Positions 7,226 through 14,935 of a DNA stretch of 25,329 nucleotides are shown piece by piece (positions within the stretch are counted from its first letter, which is position 1; each line of letters starts with the position of its first letter). The notes under the pieces are model-generated. The model was not told where the DNA came from and ran no database searches. It saw only the letters and a list, made by a program, of their open reading frames with translations. The stretch lies in the NCBI GenBank assembly GCA_937875295.1, contig CALLXS010000097.1, positions 1 through 25,329 on the forward strand, in the 5' to 3' direction. The translations under genes and the position numbers were made by a program. The stretch is from an uncultured bacterium (GTDB taxonomy: Bacteria > Bacteroidota > Ignavibacteria > Kapaibacteriales > UBA2268).

Positions 7226-8014
7226 ATGGACAAAACGTTAAGAACAGCTTCTACCGGGCTTACAGCTCAGCAAAGATACGTAGAAATAATATCTCATAAT
7301 ATTGCAAATGTGAATACTTCAGGTTTCAAAAAAGTACGTCCAGAATTTCAAGATTTATTATATGAAACTCTTCGTCCATCTGGAGCAAATAGATATTCTA
7401 ATGTAGAACCGCTCAACGAAGTTCAAATTGGTTCAGGTACTGAGCTTACAGCTACTACAAAAATCTTCTCTCAAGGAGATTTGCAAGGTACAAATAATAA
7501 ATTTGATTTAGGAATTAATGGAGAAGGATTCTTCCAAATTCGTAAACCTGATAATTCAATAGCATATACTCGCGATGGATCATTCCATTTAGATAAAAAT
7601 GGTCAAATAGTTACTTCACAAGGATATCAATTAGAACCCGGCTTTGTAGTACCTCAAGATGCAGTTGATTTCCAAATCACCCGAGATGGACAAGTAAGCA
7701 TTATTTTAGCTGATAGAGTAACTGAACAAACTTTAGGGCAAATAGAGCTTGCAAGATTTATTAACCCAGCCGGACTTCATTCTATGGGCGACAACCTCTA
7801 TGGAGAGACTCCAGCTTCAGGAATAGCTTTATCAGAAATCCCAGGTATGAATAATACCGGAGAAGTAATCCAAAACCATTTGGAAGCATCAAATGTTAAT
7901 ATTGTAGATGAAATGGTGAATATGATCACTGCTCAAAGAGCTTATGAATTAAATTCTAAATCTGTAAATACTGCTGATACAATTTTAGGAACTGCAGTAA
8001 ATTTAAAACGTTAA
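7226..8014 (+). CDS. flgG: flagellar distal-rod protein FlgG
   Basis: This 262-residue protein has the normal FlgG length. The N-terminal signature LRTASTGLTAQQRYVEIISH, NIANVNTSGFKK is almost textbook. It is followed by the LGINGEGFFQIRKPD and YTRDGSF blocks and the C-terminal EASNVNIVDEMVNMITAQR, AYELNSKSV helix. FlgG builds the distal rod through the P and L rings encoded by the next genes. It is exported by the flagellar type III system and has no signal peptide. A 15-nt A-rich motif (AGAATAATAAATAAA, 7201-7215) lies 10 nt before the start and recurs before flgH; AAAGGCG close to the ATG may act as a weak ribosome-binding site. The FlgF-FlgG order is conserved in most flagellar clusters. 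Confidence 0.96.
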   Translation: MDKTLRTASTGLTAQQRYVEIISHNIANVNTSGFKKVRPEFQDLLYETLRPSGANRYSNVEPLNEVQIGSGTELTATTKIFSQGDLQGTNNKFDLGINGEGFFQIRKPDNSIAYTRDGSFHLDKNGQIVTSQGYQLEPGFVVPQDAVDFQITRDGQVSIILADRVTEQTLGQIELARFINPAGLHSMGDNLYGETPASGIALSEIPGMNNTGEVIQNHLEASNVNIVDEMVNMITAQRAYELNSKSVNTADTILGTAVNLKR

Positions 8015-8042
8015 TAACACATAGACTAAATTAAATAGCAAA

Positions 8043-8771
8043 ATGAAAACATCGATTAAAACATATATTTTTATTTTAACCTTGATTTTATCAACACAAT
8101 TTTCATTAGCAGAATCAAATTTCTCCGGAGATAGGTTAAATAATGCTTTAGTTAATTATATTAATAAATTAATTAATCAGGAGAATAATAAAGATATTGA
8201 AGTAATACTTGGGAAAAAAATTCAAGATTATCACTTTAGTCAAGATGATATTCAAGCAAAATTCGATGTAAACCCAAAATTATTACGTGGTAGTACTTTC
8301 ATTGCAATTGAATTTTTTAAAAATGATGTTTTAGTTAAAAGAGATGAATATCCGGTAAGAATAAAACAATATGCACTTGTACCGATAGCTAATCGCATAA
8401 TCAAACGAAACGAAGAAATTAATGAAAACGATATTTCATTCGAAAAAAGAGATATTTCAATTTATCAAAATGGTGAAATATTAGATATTAATGATATAAT
8501 TGGAAATATTGCTAATCAAAATATTTCAAAAAATACCATTATTAGCTCAAATAATATTAAACAAGCATTACAAATTGGTATATCGAGAGGAGATATAGTT
8601 AATGTAATTTCTCGTTCAGGTGCAGTAGCAGTAAGCGTAAAAGGAACTGCTCTAAATGATGCAGAATTAGGGAAACAAATCAGAGTGAAATGTGATAGTA
8701 GCAAAAGTAGGTCTCCACATGTCATAATAGGAATAGTTGAAAGCCCCGGAATAGTTGCTATTAATAATTAA
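8043..8771 (+). CDS. flgA: flagellar P-ring assembly chaperone FlgA
   Basis: This 242-residue periplasmic protein has a signal peptide (MKTSIKTYIFILTLIL, cleavage near SLAES, residue 24). The C-terminal half is an SAF-type domain: LVPIANRIIKRNEEINENDI, a central IGNIANQNISKNTIISSNNI segment, and the conserved IGISRGDIVNVISRSGAVAVSVKGTALNDAELGKQIRVKC-like ending. FlgA escorts FlgI subunits and prevents their aggregation while the P ring assembles around the rod, which fits its place just before flgH and flgI. The N-terminal half is poorly conserved, as usual for the family. It follows flgG by 28 nt and is probably cotranscribed. Confidence 0.9.
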   Translation: MKTSIKTYIFILTLILSTQFSLAESNFSGDRLNNALVNYINKLINQENNKDIEVILGKKIQDYHFSQDDIQAKFDVNPKLLRGSTFIAIEFFKNDVLVKRDEYPVRIKQYALVPIANRIIKRNEEINENDISFEKRDISIYQNGEILDINDIIGNIANQNISKNTIISSNNIKQALQIGISRGDIVNVISRSGAVAVSVKGTALNDAELGKQIRVKCDSSKSRSPHVIIGIVESPGIVAINN

Positions 8772-8808
8772 ATATTAAAAATTAAGAATAATAAATAAAA
8801 ATAAAACA

Positions 8809-9393
8809 ATGAAAAATAGATCAAATATAATAATTACAACTGCTTGTATTTTAATATTAGGTTTCTTACCTTCTTATGGACAATTTCAGCAAAATACAGC
8901 TAGATCTCTATTCTCTGATGTAAAGGCATATAGAGAAGGCGACGCTATCAGCATTTTAATAACAGAATCCTTAGATGCTAATAATTCAGCAGATGCTTTG
9001 GAAAGCAGAGGTACAGACCTTAGTGCTAGCGTCGGAGCAGGTGCTGGTGGTTCAAGTTTTGGTGCAAATGCCGAATTAGGTACAAAAAATAATTTTTCAG
9101 GTAGAGGTTCAAATTCAAGAAGCGAATCAATTAGAAGCAAATTAAGCGCTAGAATTGTAGAAGTTGATGACAATGGTAATTTAAGTATTGAAGGTACTAG
9201 AACAACTAAAATTAATGGAGAGACTCAGACAATCACAATCAAAGGATTTGTACGACCAGTTGATATTTTACCAAATAACTCAGTATATTCATATAATATA
9301 TTAGATCTATCGTTAATCATTGAGGGCGACGGAAATGTATCGAAAACTCAAGAACCTGGCTTAATTACTAAATTCCTAAGATTATTGTTCTAA
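8809..9393 (+). CDS. flgH: flagellar L-ring protein FlgH, without lipobox
   Basis: This 194-residue protein is somewhat shorter than the roughly 230 residues usual for FlgH. Family features are clear: RSLFSDVKAYREGDAISILI near residues 32-51, a Gly/Ser-rich stretch (residues 70-100), and the C-terminal ALESRGTDL, GNLSIEGTRTTKING, ETQTITIKGFVRP and N-S-V-Y-S-Y-N-I-L-D blocks. FlgH forms the ring in the outer membrane around the rod. In E. coli it is a lipoprotein; here the signal peptide ends in F-L-P-S-Y-G-Q, and the only nearby Cys (13) lies inside the hydrophobic core, so it looks like a signal-peptidase-I substrate rather than a lipoprotein. The 15-nt motif seen before flgG also lies 9 nt before this ATG. 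Confidence 0.92.
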   Translation: MKNRSNIIITTACILILGFLPSYGQFQQNTARSLFSDVKAYREGDAISILITESLDANNSADALESRGTDLSASVGAGAGGSSFGANAELGTKNNFSGRGSNSRSESIRSKLSARIVEVDDNGNLSIEGTRTTKINGETQTITIKGFVRPVDILPNNSVYSYNILDLSLIIEGDGNVSKTQEPGLITKFLRLLF

Positions 9394-9433
9394 TATAAAA
9401 GTATATTATTTTTTATAAAAAATAAATAAAAGA

Positions 9434-10546
9434 ATGAAAACCAAATTAAGAAATATATTGATACTATTTGTACTATCTTTTAGCACTATATATATTGCAC
9501 AAGCAGCAAGAATTAAAGATGTAGCTGCTGTGAATGGTACGAGTTCTACCCAAGTTATTGGATATGGTCTAGTTACAGGATTAAATAACCAAGGTGATAA
9601 TCAAGCAACTTCTTTTACTGTACAATCAGTATCAAATATGCTTAAAAGATTTGGTCTCACTGTGCCTCAACTTAATCCTCGCATTCGGAATGTAGCAGCA
9701 GTAATGATTACTGCAGAAATATCTGCATTTGCTAAAAAAGGTACTAAAATAGATGTAAATGTATCTTCTATAGGCGATGCTCGTTCATTGCAGGGCGGAG
9801 TACTAATAATGTCTCCTATGTCAACAGCTGATGGACAAATAATTGGTATGGCACAAGGACCACTCTCGGTAGGAGGATATGACTTTGAGTCTTTAGGCTC
9901 AAGAATTAGCAAAAATTATGTTACAACCGGTAGAGTACCCGGTGCATTAATTTTAGAAAGAGATGCAATTGTAACTGATAGCATTGTAGAGAATAAAAAG
10001 ATTAAAATATCATTATATCAACCAGATTTTAATACAGCTAGAAATGTTGCAGGTGCAGTCAATGGTGCTGCTCTCGGAACTGCAGTTATTTTAGATGCAG
10101 CGACAGTCGAAGTAGAGCTTCCGACTGATAATCAGCACGAAAATATGCAATCAATTGCAGATATTCAATCATTGCAGATTGCTGTAGACGCACCAGCAAG
10201 AGTAGTAATAAATGAAAGAACAGGTACTATCGTAATGGGTGGTAATGTAGAAGTATTGCCATCAGTTATAGGTCATGGAAATTTAGAGGTTACTATCCAA
10301 AGACAAGTTGTAATTCCTCAGCCAGCTCCATTTACTATACGACCACCACGTCCAGTAGAAACAGCAGATATTACTGCTGAGGAAGAAAGAAATACACTTA
10401 ATCCTCTTACAATTGCTACTGGATCTACTGTACAAAATATTGTAGAAGCATTAAATGCACTAAAAGTATCATCAAGAGATTTAATTTCTATATTCCAAGC
10501 ACTTAAGACTTCCGGAGCCTTACAAGCTGAATTAATTATCCAATAA
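9434..10546 (+). CDS. flgI: flagellar P-ring protein FlgI
   Basis: At 370 residues this has the normal FlgI length. After a signal peptide (cleavage near IAQAA, residue 25) comes the diagnostic start of the mature protein, RIKDVAAVNGTSSTQVIGYG, then LVTGLNNQGDN. The highly conserved middle (GTKIDVNVSSIGDARSLQGG, VLIMSPMSTADGQIIGMAQG) and the C-terminal TGTIVMGGNVEVLP and VQNIVEALNALKVSSRDLIS segments are intact. FlgI forms the ring in the peptidoglycan layer with help from FlgA. Its presence with FlgH shows a Gram-negative flagellum with both bushings. The 40-nt gap after flgH contains an 18-nt AT palindrome (9407-9424); it may fold in the mRNA but need not stop transcription. Confidence 0.97.
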   Translation: MKTKLRNILILFVLSFSTIYIAQAARIKDVAAVNGTSSTQVIGYGLVTGLNNQGDNQATSFTVQSVSNMLKRFGLTVPQLNPRIRNVAAVMITAEISAFAKKGTKIDVNVSSIGDARSLQGGVLIMSPMSTADGQIIGMAQGPLSVGGYDFESLGSRISKNYVTTGRVPGALILERDAIVTDSIVENKKIKISLYQPDFNTARNVAGAVNGAALGTAVILDAATVEVELPTDNQHENMQSIADIQSLQIAVDAPARVVINERTGTIVMGGNVEVLPSVIGHGNLEVTIQRQVVIPQPAPFTIRPPRPVETADITAEEERNTLNPLTIATGSTVQNIVEALNALKVSSRDLISIFQALKTSGALQAELIIQ

Positions 10547-10581
10547 AATTTAATTTATAGAAAATAATATATTTGATAAAA

Positions 10582-11523
10582 ATGGAAATCCCTAATTTAA
10601 TAGATAATTCGACACTTAATAATGAATTGTTAAATTCAAAATTCAATTCGCTTAAGACTACTAAAGCAAATAGTGGCAAAAATCTAAGCGAAACCGAAAG
10701 ACAAGAATTAGCTAAAGCAGCTCGAGGTTTTGAAGCAATATTCCTTAATATGATGCTAAAAGAAATGAAATTAGGGGAGTTTAATGATTCAAGTGAAGGC
10801 GACTCAGGGTTCGGCGCTGATACTTTGCGTGGATACACTTATTTGCAATTATCAGACCAAATGGCAAACTCAGGAGAAGGTATTGGAATAGCCCAAATGA
10901 TTTATTCACAATTAAGTGGAGGTGATAAATTAGCACCACTTACTCAAATTAAACCTAATACATCTTTAATTGAGCAATTAAAAAGTATTTCTACAAATAA
11001 AAATGATTCTGTTATCAAAAATAAAAAAAGCTCAATATTAGATGAAATAGGGATTCTAAATAACACAAAAACGCAACCTAAAAATGAAAGTAATGATACT
11101 AAAGTTTCTGGGAATTTCTTTAATCGAGTGCAAAATAGATTAGAAAAATATCAAGATATAATATCACAAGCTTCAAATATTTTTAAAGTACCGGAACATT
11201 TAATTAAAGGAATCATTACAGCTGAATCAGCTGGGAAAAATGATGCCCGCTCCGGAGTAGGTGCAAAAGGATTAATGCAATTAATGGATGGTACTGCTCG
11301 AGATTTAGGTGTAAATAATTCGTATGATCCAACTCAAAATATTATGGGGGGAACCAAGTATATTAAGCAAATGTTGGATAAATTTGGTTCAGTAGAAAAA
11401 GCTCTTGCTGCATATAATGCCGGACCAGGAAATGTAAATAAATATGGAGGGATTCCTCCTTTTAAAGAAACCCAAAACTATGTAGTCAGGGTAAAAAAAT
11501 ATGCTGAAATGCATAAAGTTTAA
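10582..11523 (+). CDS. flgJ: FlgJ: rod-cap domain fused to an SLT-type lytic transglycosylase
   Basis: With the ATG at 10582 (preferred over a TTG at 10573) the protein has 313 residues. Residues of about 40-112 are the FlgJ rod-binding domain (ARGFEAIFLNMMLKEMK, GYTYLQLSDQMANSGEGIGI). A Ser/Lys/Asn-rich linker follows. Residues of about 188-313 form an SLT-family lytic transglycosylase, with the catalytic Glu in IITAESAGKNDARSG (Glu near 215), GAKGLMQLM and LAAYNAGPGNVNKYGG. In E. coli the C-terminal half is a different peptidoglycan hydrolase (GH73), so here the wall-opening enzyme has been replaced. FlgJ caps the growing rod and cuts a path through peptidoglycan. No signal peptide is present, as expected for export through the flagellar apparatus. 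Confidence 0.93.
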   Translation: MEIPNLIDNSTLNNELLNSKFNSLKTTKANSGKNLSETERQELAKAARGFEAIFLNMMLKEMKLGEFNDSSEGDSGFGADTLRGYTYLQLSDQMANSGEGIGIAQMIYSQLSGGDKLAPLTQIKPNTSLIEQLKSISTNKNDSVIKNKKSSILDEIGILNNTKTQPKNESNDTKVSGNFFNRVQNRLEKYQDIISQASNIFKVPEHLIKGIITAESAGKNDARSGVGAKGLMQLMDGTARDLGVNNSYDPTQNIMGGTKYIKQMLDKFGSVEKALAAYNAGPGNVNKYGGIPPFKETQNYVVRVKKYAEMHKV

Positions 11524-11527
11524 TAAC

Positions 11528-11547
11528 ATATAATACGTCTATTATAT
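11528..11547 (+). repeat. perfect inverted repeat between flgJ and flgN
   Basis: ATATAATA and TATTATAT flank a CGTC loop just after the flgJ stop. With no T-tract it is unlikely to terminate; mRNA processing or stability is more plausible. Confidence 0.45.
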
Positions 11548-11598
11548 AAATAAAATAATTAATAAAAGAAATAAAATATCAATAAAGGTTAGAAATAG

Positions 11599-12036
11599 AT
11601 GAGCGTAAATTTATTAGCTTACTTAAAGCACGAAGAACAATTATTGCAGGAAATTGTAATACTTGCTGAAAAGCAACAAAAAGCATTAGTACAATATGAT
11701 GCTACTATGCTTGAAGAAATAATATCATATCAAAATGTGATGAACCAGAGTCTAAAAAAAGCAGAAGAGAAAAGAATTACAATGCTTATGAGTTGGCTCT
11801 CAATAAATAGAAATGATGCTACAAATCTGAAATTATCATCATTAGAAGATCATTTCCAAAAAGAAGATTTAAAGGAATTAAAAGCCTTAAGAAAAAATAT
11901 GAAAAGCTTAATAAGTAAATTAAATTCACAAAATAATACTAACCGTGTGCTCACAAATAGAGCAAGAATATCGATAAATGAAATGATTTCACATTTTACT
12001 AATGGACGCAACCTCGTGTGCAATGTGAAAATTTAA
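11599..12036 (+). CDS. flgN: flagellar export chaperone FlgN
   Basis: This is a 145-residue, all-helical cytoplasmic protein with the FlgN layout: an N-terminal helix with two acidic residues (LLAYLKHEEQLLQEIVILAE), a long central coiled coil rich in K and E, and a C-terminal helix (NRARISINEMISHF). FlgN binds the hook-filament junction proteins FlgK and FlgL and delivers them to the export gate. Neither flgK nor flgL follows here, since a strong terminator lies 29 nt after the stop. The family is weakly conserved, so part of the assignment rests on position after flgJ. AAAGGTT ahead of the start is a weak ribosome-binding-site candidate. Confidence 0.75.
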   Translation: MSVNLLAYLKHEEQLLQEIVILAEKQQKALVQYDATMLEEIISYQNVMNQSLKKAEEKRITMLMSWLSINRNDATNLKLSSLEDHFQKEDLKELKALRKNMKSLISKLNSQNNTNRVLTNRARISINEMISHFTNGRNLVCNVKI

Positions 12037-12064
12037 GAAAATTCCTTTTTTAATTAATTATCTC

Positions 12065-12099
12065 TGGCAGGACTAAAAAAACACTCCTGCCATTTTTTT
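12065..12099 (+). terminator. intrinsic terminator of the flagellar operon
   Basis: An 8-bp stem TGGCAGGA/TCCTGCCA (12065-12072, 12085-12092) with a 12-nt A-rich loop is followed by seven T residues. It is GC-rich for this genome and ends the flgF-flgN transcription unit. Confidence 0.93.
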
Positions 12100-12133
12100 A
12101 TTGTTAATTTTAATCTAACAACAAAATTAATGA

Positions 12134-12167
12134 TTGTCAAAATAATTAAATAGAAATTATATATTTG
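12134..12167 (+). promoter_or_regulatory. probable promoter of sufD
   Basis: TTG (12134-12136), a 23-nt spacer and TATATTTG (12160-12167) fit the looser Bacteroidota/Flavobacterium promoter pattern (TTG, 17-23 nt, TAnnTTTG). The start would be near 12174, about 40 nt before the sufD ATG. Confidence 0.5.
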
Positions 12168-12213
12168 CGTCTACTTTTTATTTAGAATAGAATTTAATAA
12201 ATAGATAAAATAT

Positions 12214-13575
12214 ATGCAAGATATACAAACAGAATTATTAAAAAATATAGATAATTATGTAAAAGAAAAAAATGTTTCTGATTTTATCTCTAAAGATATT
12301 ATAGAGCAAAAAAAGAAAGCATTCGAAACATTTAAAAGTATTGGCTTCCCTAATAAAAAAATGGAAGAATGGAGATTTACTGACCTTGAATTTCTTAATG
12401 AAATTCCATTTAATATAGCTACTGATTCTTCAATAAACGATAATATAATAAACAAAGCTAATATCGAATCTTTCAGTCTCCATGATAATTTTGAAAATAC
12501 TATTGTTACAATTAATGGCTATTTCATTCCAGAATTATCAAACATTCCAAATAAAGGCGACAATGATAAAAAAGTCGAAATAATGAGTCTAAAAGAAGCA
12601 CTTTTGAAGCACCCCGATGACATAGAAAATCACTTCGGTAAATATGTAAATATTAAAAATGATTCATTCAGTGCTTTAAATACAGTCATTGTTGATGATG
12701 GTCTTTTTATTAAATTCCCAAAAGATTATAAATCTAAAACGGTTTTTCATATTTTGCATATTATAGATGTTAGAAAAACTGCACTTATGTGCAATAATCG
12801 AACTCTTATTATTGCTAAAGAAAATACATCTTGCAAAATAATAGAATCTATACACAATTTAGGCGATTATTCTGGATTGTCTAACTCTGTAACTGAGTTA
12901 ACTTCAGATGAAAATTCCGACATAGAATATTATAAATTACAAAATGATACAGCTTCATCATATTATATTGGTGCGACAGATGTAAATCTGAAAAATAATT
13001 GTAATTTTCATAGCATAAATATTTCGTTAGATGGGAAATTCGTTAAGAATAATTTAAATGTAAATCTCGACGGAGAGAATATCAATGCTAATTTTCATGG
13101 ATTTTTCTTTGCTACTAAAGATAATTTAATAGATAATCATACATTCGTAAACCACAGTAAACCGAATTCTTTTAGCGAAGAAGTTTATAAAGGAATTATT
13201 GATGGAAAAAGTACTGCTGTTTTTAATGGGAAAATCTATGTAGCTCCCGATGCACAGAAGACTAATGCTTATCAATCTAATAAAAATATCCTACTCTCTG
13301 AAGATGCCACAATGCACTCGATGCCACAATTAGAAATATGGGCTGATGATGTAAAATGTAGTCATGGTTCCACTACTGGGTATATCGATGACGAATTCCT
13401 ATTTTACTTGAAATCAAGAGGGATTAGTGAAAGAATCGCAAGAGCAATGCTTTTGAACGCATTCGCATCTGATATTTTTAATAAAATTAAAATTTCGTCT
13501 CTTTGCGACAAGGTAAAAAGCTTAACTGCAAAACGACTAAATATCGATGAAAATATTTATTTCTGTAAGCTATAA
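12214..13575 (+). CDS. sufD: Fe-S cluster assembly scaffold protein SufD
   Basis: At 453 residues this has normal SufD length. The N-terminal KKMEEWRFTDLEFL block (residues 48-61) is typical. The C-terminal core carries DAQKTNAYQSNKNILLSEDA, PQLEIWADDVKCSHG (Cys382, His384) and IDDEFLFYLKSRGIS, the part that packs against SufB and SufC and helps form the nascent cluster. SufD works only in a SufBCD complex in the cytoplasm. SufB, SufC and SufS are not in this window, so this copy stands apart from the usual operon. It has its own promoter candidate. The middle region is divergent but without frameshifts. A lone SufB-like reading is less likely because the EWR and CSHG-containing arrangement is that of SufD. 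Confidence 0.92.
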   Translation: MQDIQTELLKNIDNYVKEKNVSDFISKDIIEQKKKAFETFKSIGFPNKKMEEWRFTDLEFLNEIPFNIATDSSINDNIINKANIESFSLHDNFENTIVTINGYFIPELSNIPNKGDNDKKVEIMSLKEALLKHPDDIENHFGKYVNIKNDSFSALNTVIVDDGLFIKFPKDYKSKTVFHILHIIDVRKTALMCNNRTLIIAKENTSCKIIESIHNLGDYSGLSNSVTELTSDENSDIEYYKLQNDTASSYYIGATDVNLKNNCNFHSINISLDGKFVKNNLNVNLDGENINANFHGFFFATKDNLIDNHTFVNHSKPNSFSEEVYKGIIDGKSTAVFNGKIYVAPDAQKTNAYQSNKNILLSEDATMHSMPQLEIWADDVKCSHGSTTGYIDDEFLFYLKSRGISERIARAMLLNAFASDIFNKIKISSLCDKVKSLTAKRLNIDENIYFCKL

Positions 13576-13631
13576 TTAATAATTGCAAATTAGAAAAGTA
13601 TAACAAATTATTTCATTTTTTTGCTAATTAG

Positions 13632-13663
13632 TTTGTATAAAACGGAAAAGTTTTATAATTTTG
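13632..13663 (+). promoter_or_regulatory. promoter of tRNA-Gln
   Basis: TTTG (13632-13635), a 20-nt spacer and TAATTTTG (13656-13663) is a full match to the Bacteroidota housekeeping promoter, with a start near 13669, 23 nt before the mature tRNA. Both elements and the spacing are identical to those ahead of the 16S gene. Confidence 0.8.
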
Positions 13664-13691
13664 TAAGCCTTATTTAAAGGTTAAAAATTAA

Positions 13692-13764
13692 TGCCCTGTG
13701 GTGTAATTGGCAACACGCCTGACTCTGGATCAGGAAAGTTCAGGTTCGAACCCTGACAGGGCAG
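13692..13764 (+). tRNA. tRNA-Gln (anticodon CUG)
   Basis: A 73-nt cloverleaf is complete: acceptor arms TGCCCTG and CAGGGCA pair over 7 bp, followed by discriminator G. The anticodon stem CCTGA/TCAGG holds the loop CTCTGGA, giving anticodon CTG. The T arm is TCAGG-TTCGAAC-CCTGA. The T1-A72 pair at the end of the acceptor stem is a glutamine identity feature. CCA is not encoded and must be added after transcription. Confidence 0.96.
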
Positions 13765-13771
13765 CAAAATT

Positions 13772-13807
13772 AAGAGAATTTCCGGAAAATTGGTAGTTCT
13801 CTTTTTT
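13772..13807 (+). terminator. intrinsic terminator after tRNA-Gln
   Basis: AAGAGAA (13772-13778) pairs with TTCTCTT (13797-13803) and runs into a T-tract to 13807. Transcription of the tRNA most likely ends here, although lepB follows in the same direction. Confidence 0.7.
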
Positions 13808-13882
13808 AATATTTAGTTCAATTTTCCCTATTTTCTTTTATTCGATAATATTTCATTATAATTTTAATTTTATAAATAAATT

Positions 13883-14839
13883 ATGGCAAGCGAACAAGAA
13901 AAAAAATCAATTATAAATTCTATTAAAAACTGGCGAGAAGTTAGAAATAAAAAAGCTGAAGAAAAACAGCCTCAAACTACATCAGAAAAAATAATTTCCT
14001 TTGGTAAAACATTAATTGGAGCTATTTTAATTGTAATGATAATTAATGGGCTCTTTTTAGCATCTTTTGTAGTACCTACTGGTTCAATGGAAAATACTGT
14101 GATGACTGGAGATTTTCTCTTTGTTAATAAGTTTATTTATGGACCATCTACACCTCAAATTGTACCTTTTTTGAACATTCCTTTGCCATTTTATAAATTC
14201 CCAGGAGTGAAAGATCCTGAAGTTGGTGATGTAATAGTATTTATTTATCCCGGCGATAGAGATGAAGTAGAATCTAAAGAATTTCAATATTACTTAAAAA
14301 GATGTGTAGCCACAGCTGGCGACACACTTCAAATCATAGGAAATAAAGTTTATGTGAATAATAAAGAATATTATTTACCTGAAAATGGAGTTTATGACCC
14401 ACGTGTGCCAGATTCACCAGCTGAACAATTATCTACATTCCCTAAAGGCAGAAATTACACACGTAATAATTATGGACCAATTAGGATTCCCAAAAAGGGT
14501 GATATTATAAATGTAGATTTATTCAATTTAAAAGAATGGGAATATTTTATTAGAAAAGAAGGGAAAACTGTAGAAGCCTCGAATTTTCAATTACTTATAG
14601 ATGGCAAACCAACTAATTCTTATAAAGTGGAAAGAGATTATTGCTTTGGTTTAGGTGATAATCGAGATCATAGCTTAGATAGCAGATATTGGGGCTTTAT
14701 TCCTTATGATAATGTAGTGGGTACTCCGATGATTGTGTATTGGAGCTGGGAATCAAGAGATGAATATTTGAACGAATATTCGTTTATAGAAAAAGTTAAA
14801 AGAATACGCTGGAGCCGAATTTTCAATATTATTAGATAA
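13883..14839 (+). CDS. lepB: signal peptidase I (LepB)
   Basis: This is a 318-residue inner-membrane serine protease that removes Sec signal peptides. A charged cytoplasmic N-terminus (about residues 1-35) is followed by one membrane segment (about 40-62). The catalytic Ser68 lies in VVPTGSMENTV, and the catalytic Lys139 in YYLKRCVATAGD. The family's GLGDNRDHSLDSRYWGFI box lies near residues 250-267. The region between about residues 190 and 240 is longer than in many SPases and contains an inserted segment, as common in Bacteroidota. Only one transmembrane segment is visible. The protein processes secreted proteins of this genome, including the putative signal-peptide-bearing flagellar, PorQ and sorting-domain proteins in this window. 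Confidence 0.95.
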   Translation: MASEQEKKSIINSIKNWREVRNKKAEEKQPQTTSEKIISFGKTLIGAILIVMIINGLFLASFVVPTGSMENTVMTGDFLFVNKFIYGPSTPQIVPFLNIPLPFYKFPGVKDPEVGDVIVFIYPGDRDEVESKEFQYYLKRCVATAGDTLQIIGNKVYVNNKEYYLPENGVYDPRVPDSPAEQLSTFPKGRNYTRNNYGPIRIPKKGDIINVDLFNLKEWEYFIRKEGKTVEASNFQLLIDGKPTNSYKVERDYCFGLGDNRDHSLDSRYWGFIPYDNVVGTPMIVYWSWESRDEYLNEYSFIEKVKRIRWSRIFNIIR

Positions 14840-14864
14840 TAAATTTAGTTCTTTTTTCATAAAT

Positions 14865-14910
14865 AATTTGGGAATTACAATAATCATTTTTGAATTGTAA
14901 TTCCCAAATT
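14865..14910. terminator. bidirectional terminator between lepB and parB
   Basis: A perfect 17-bp stem (14865-14881 with 14894-14910) has a 12-nt loop and a short T-rich flank on the plus side. It sits between two convergent genes and can end both transcripts. Confidence 0.85.
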
Positions 14911-14935
14911 TTATATAAAGGATGTTTTTTATTTA

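Noticed and set aside
8886..9173. Antisense frames inside flgH, flgI, flgJ and other genes.
   Set aside because: They are shadows of well-supported genes with no recognisable domains or start context.
14400..14406. CACGTG cores at 14400 and near 19206 as parS sites.
   Set aside because: The flanking bases do not form the 16-nt palindrome of parS, and both lie inside genes (lepB and dnaB).
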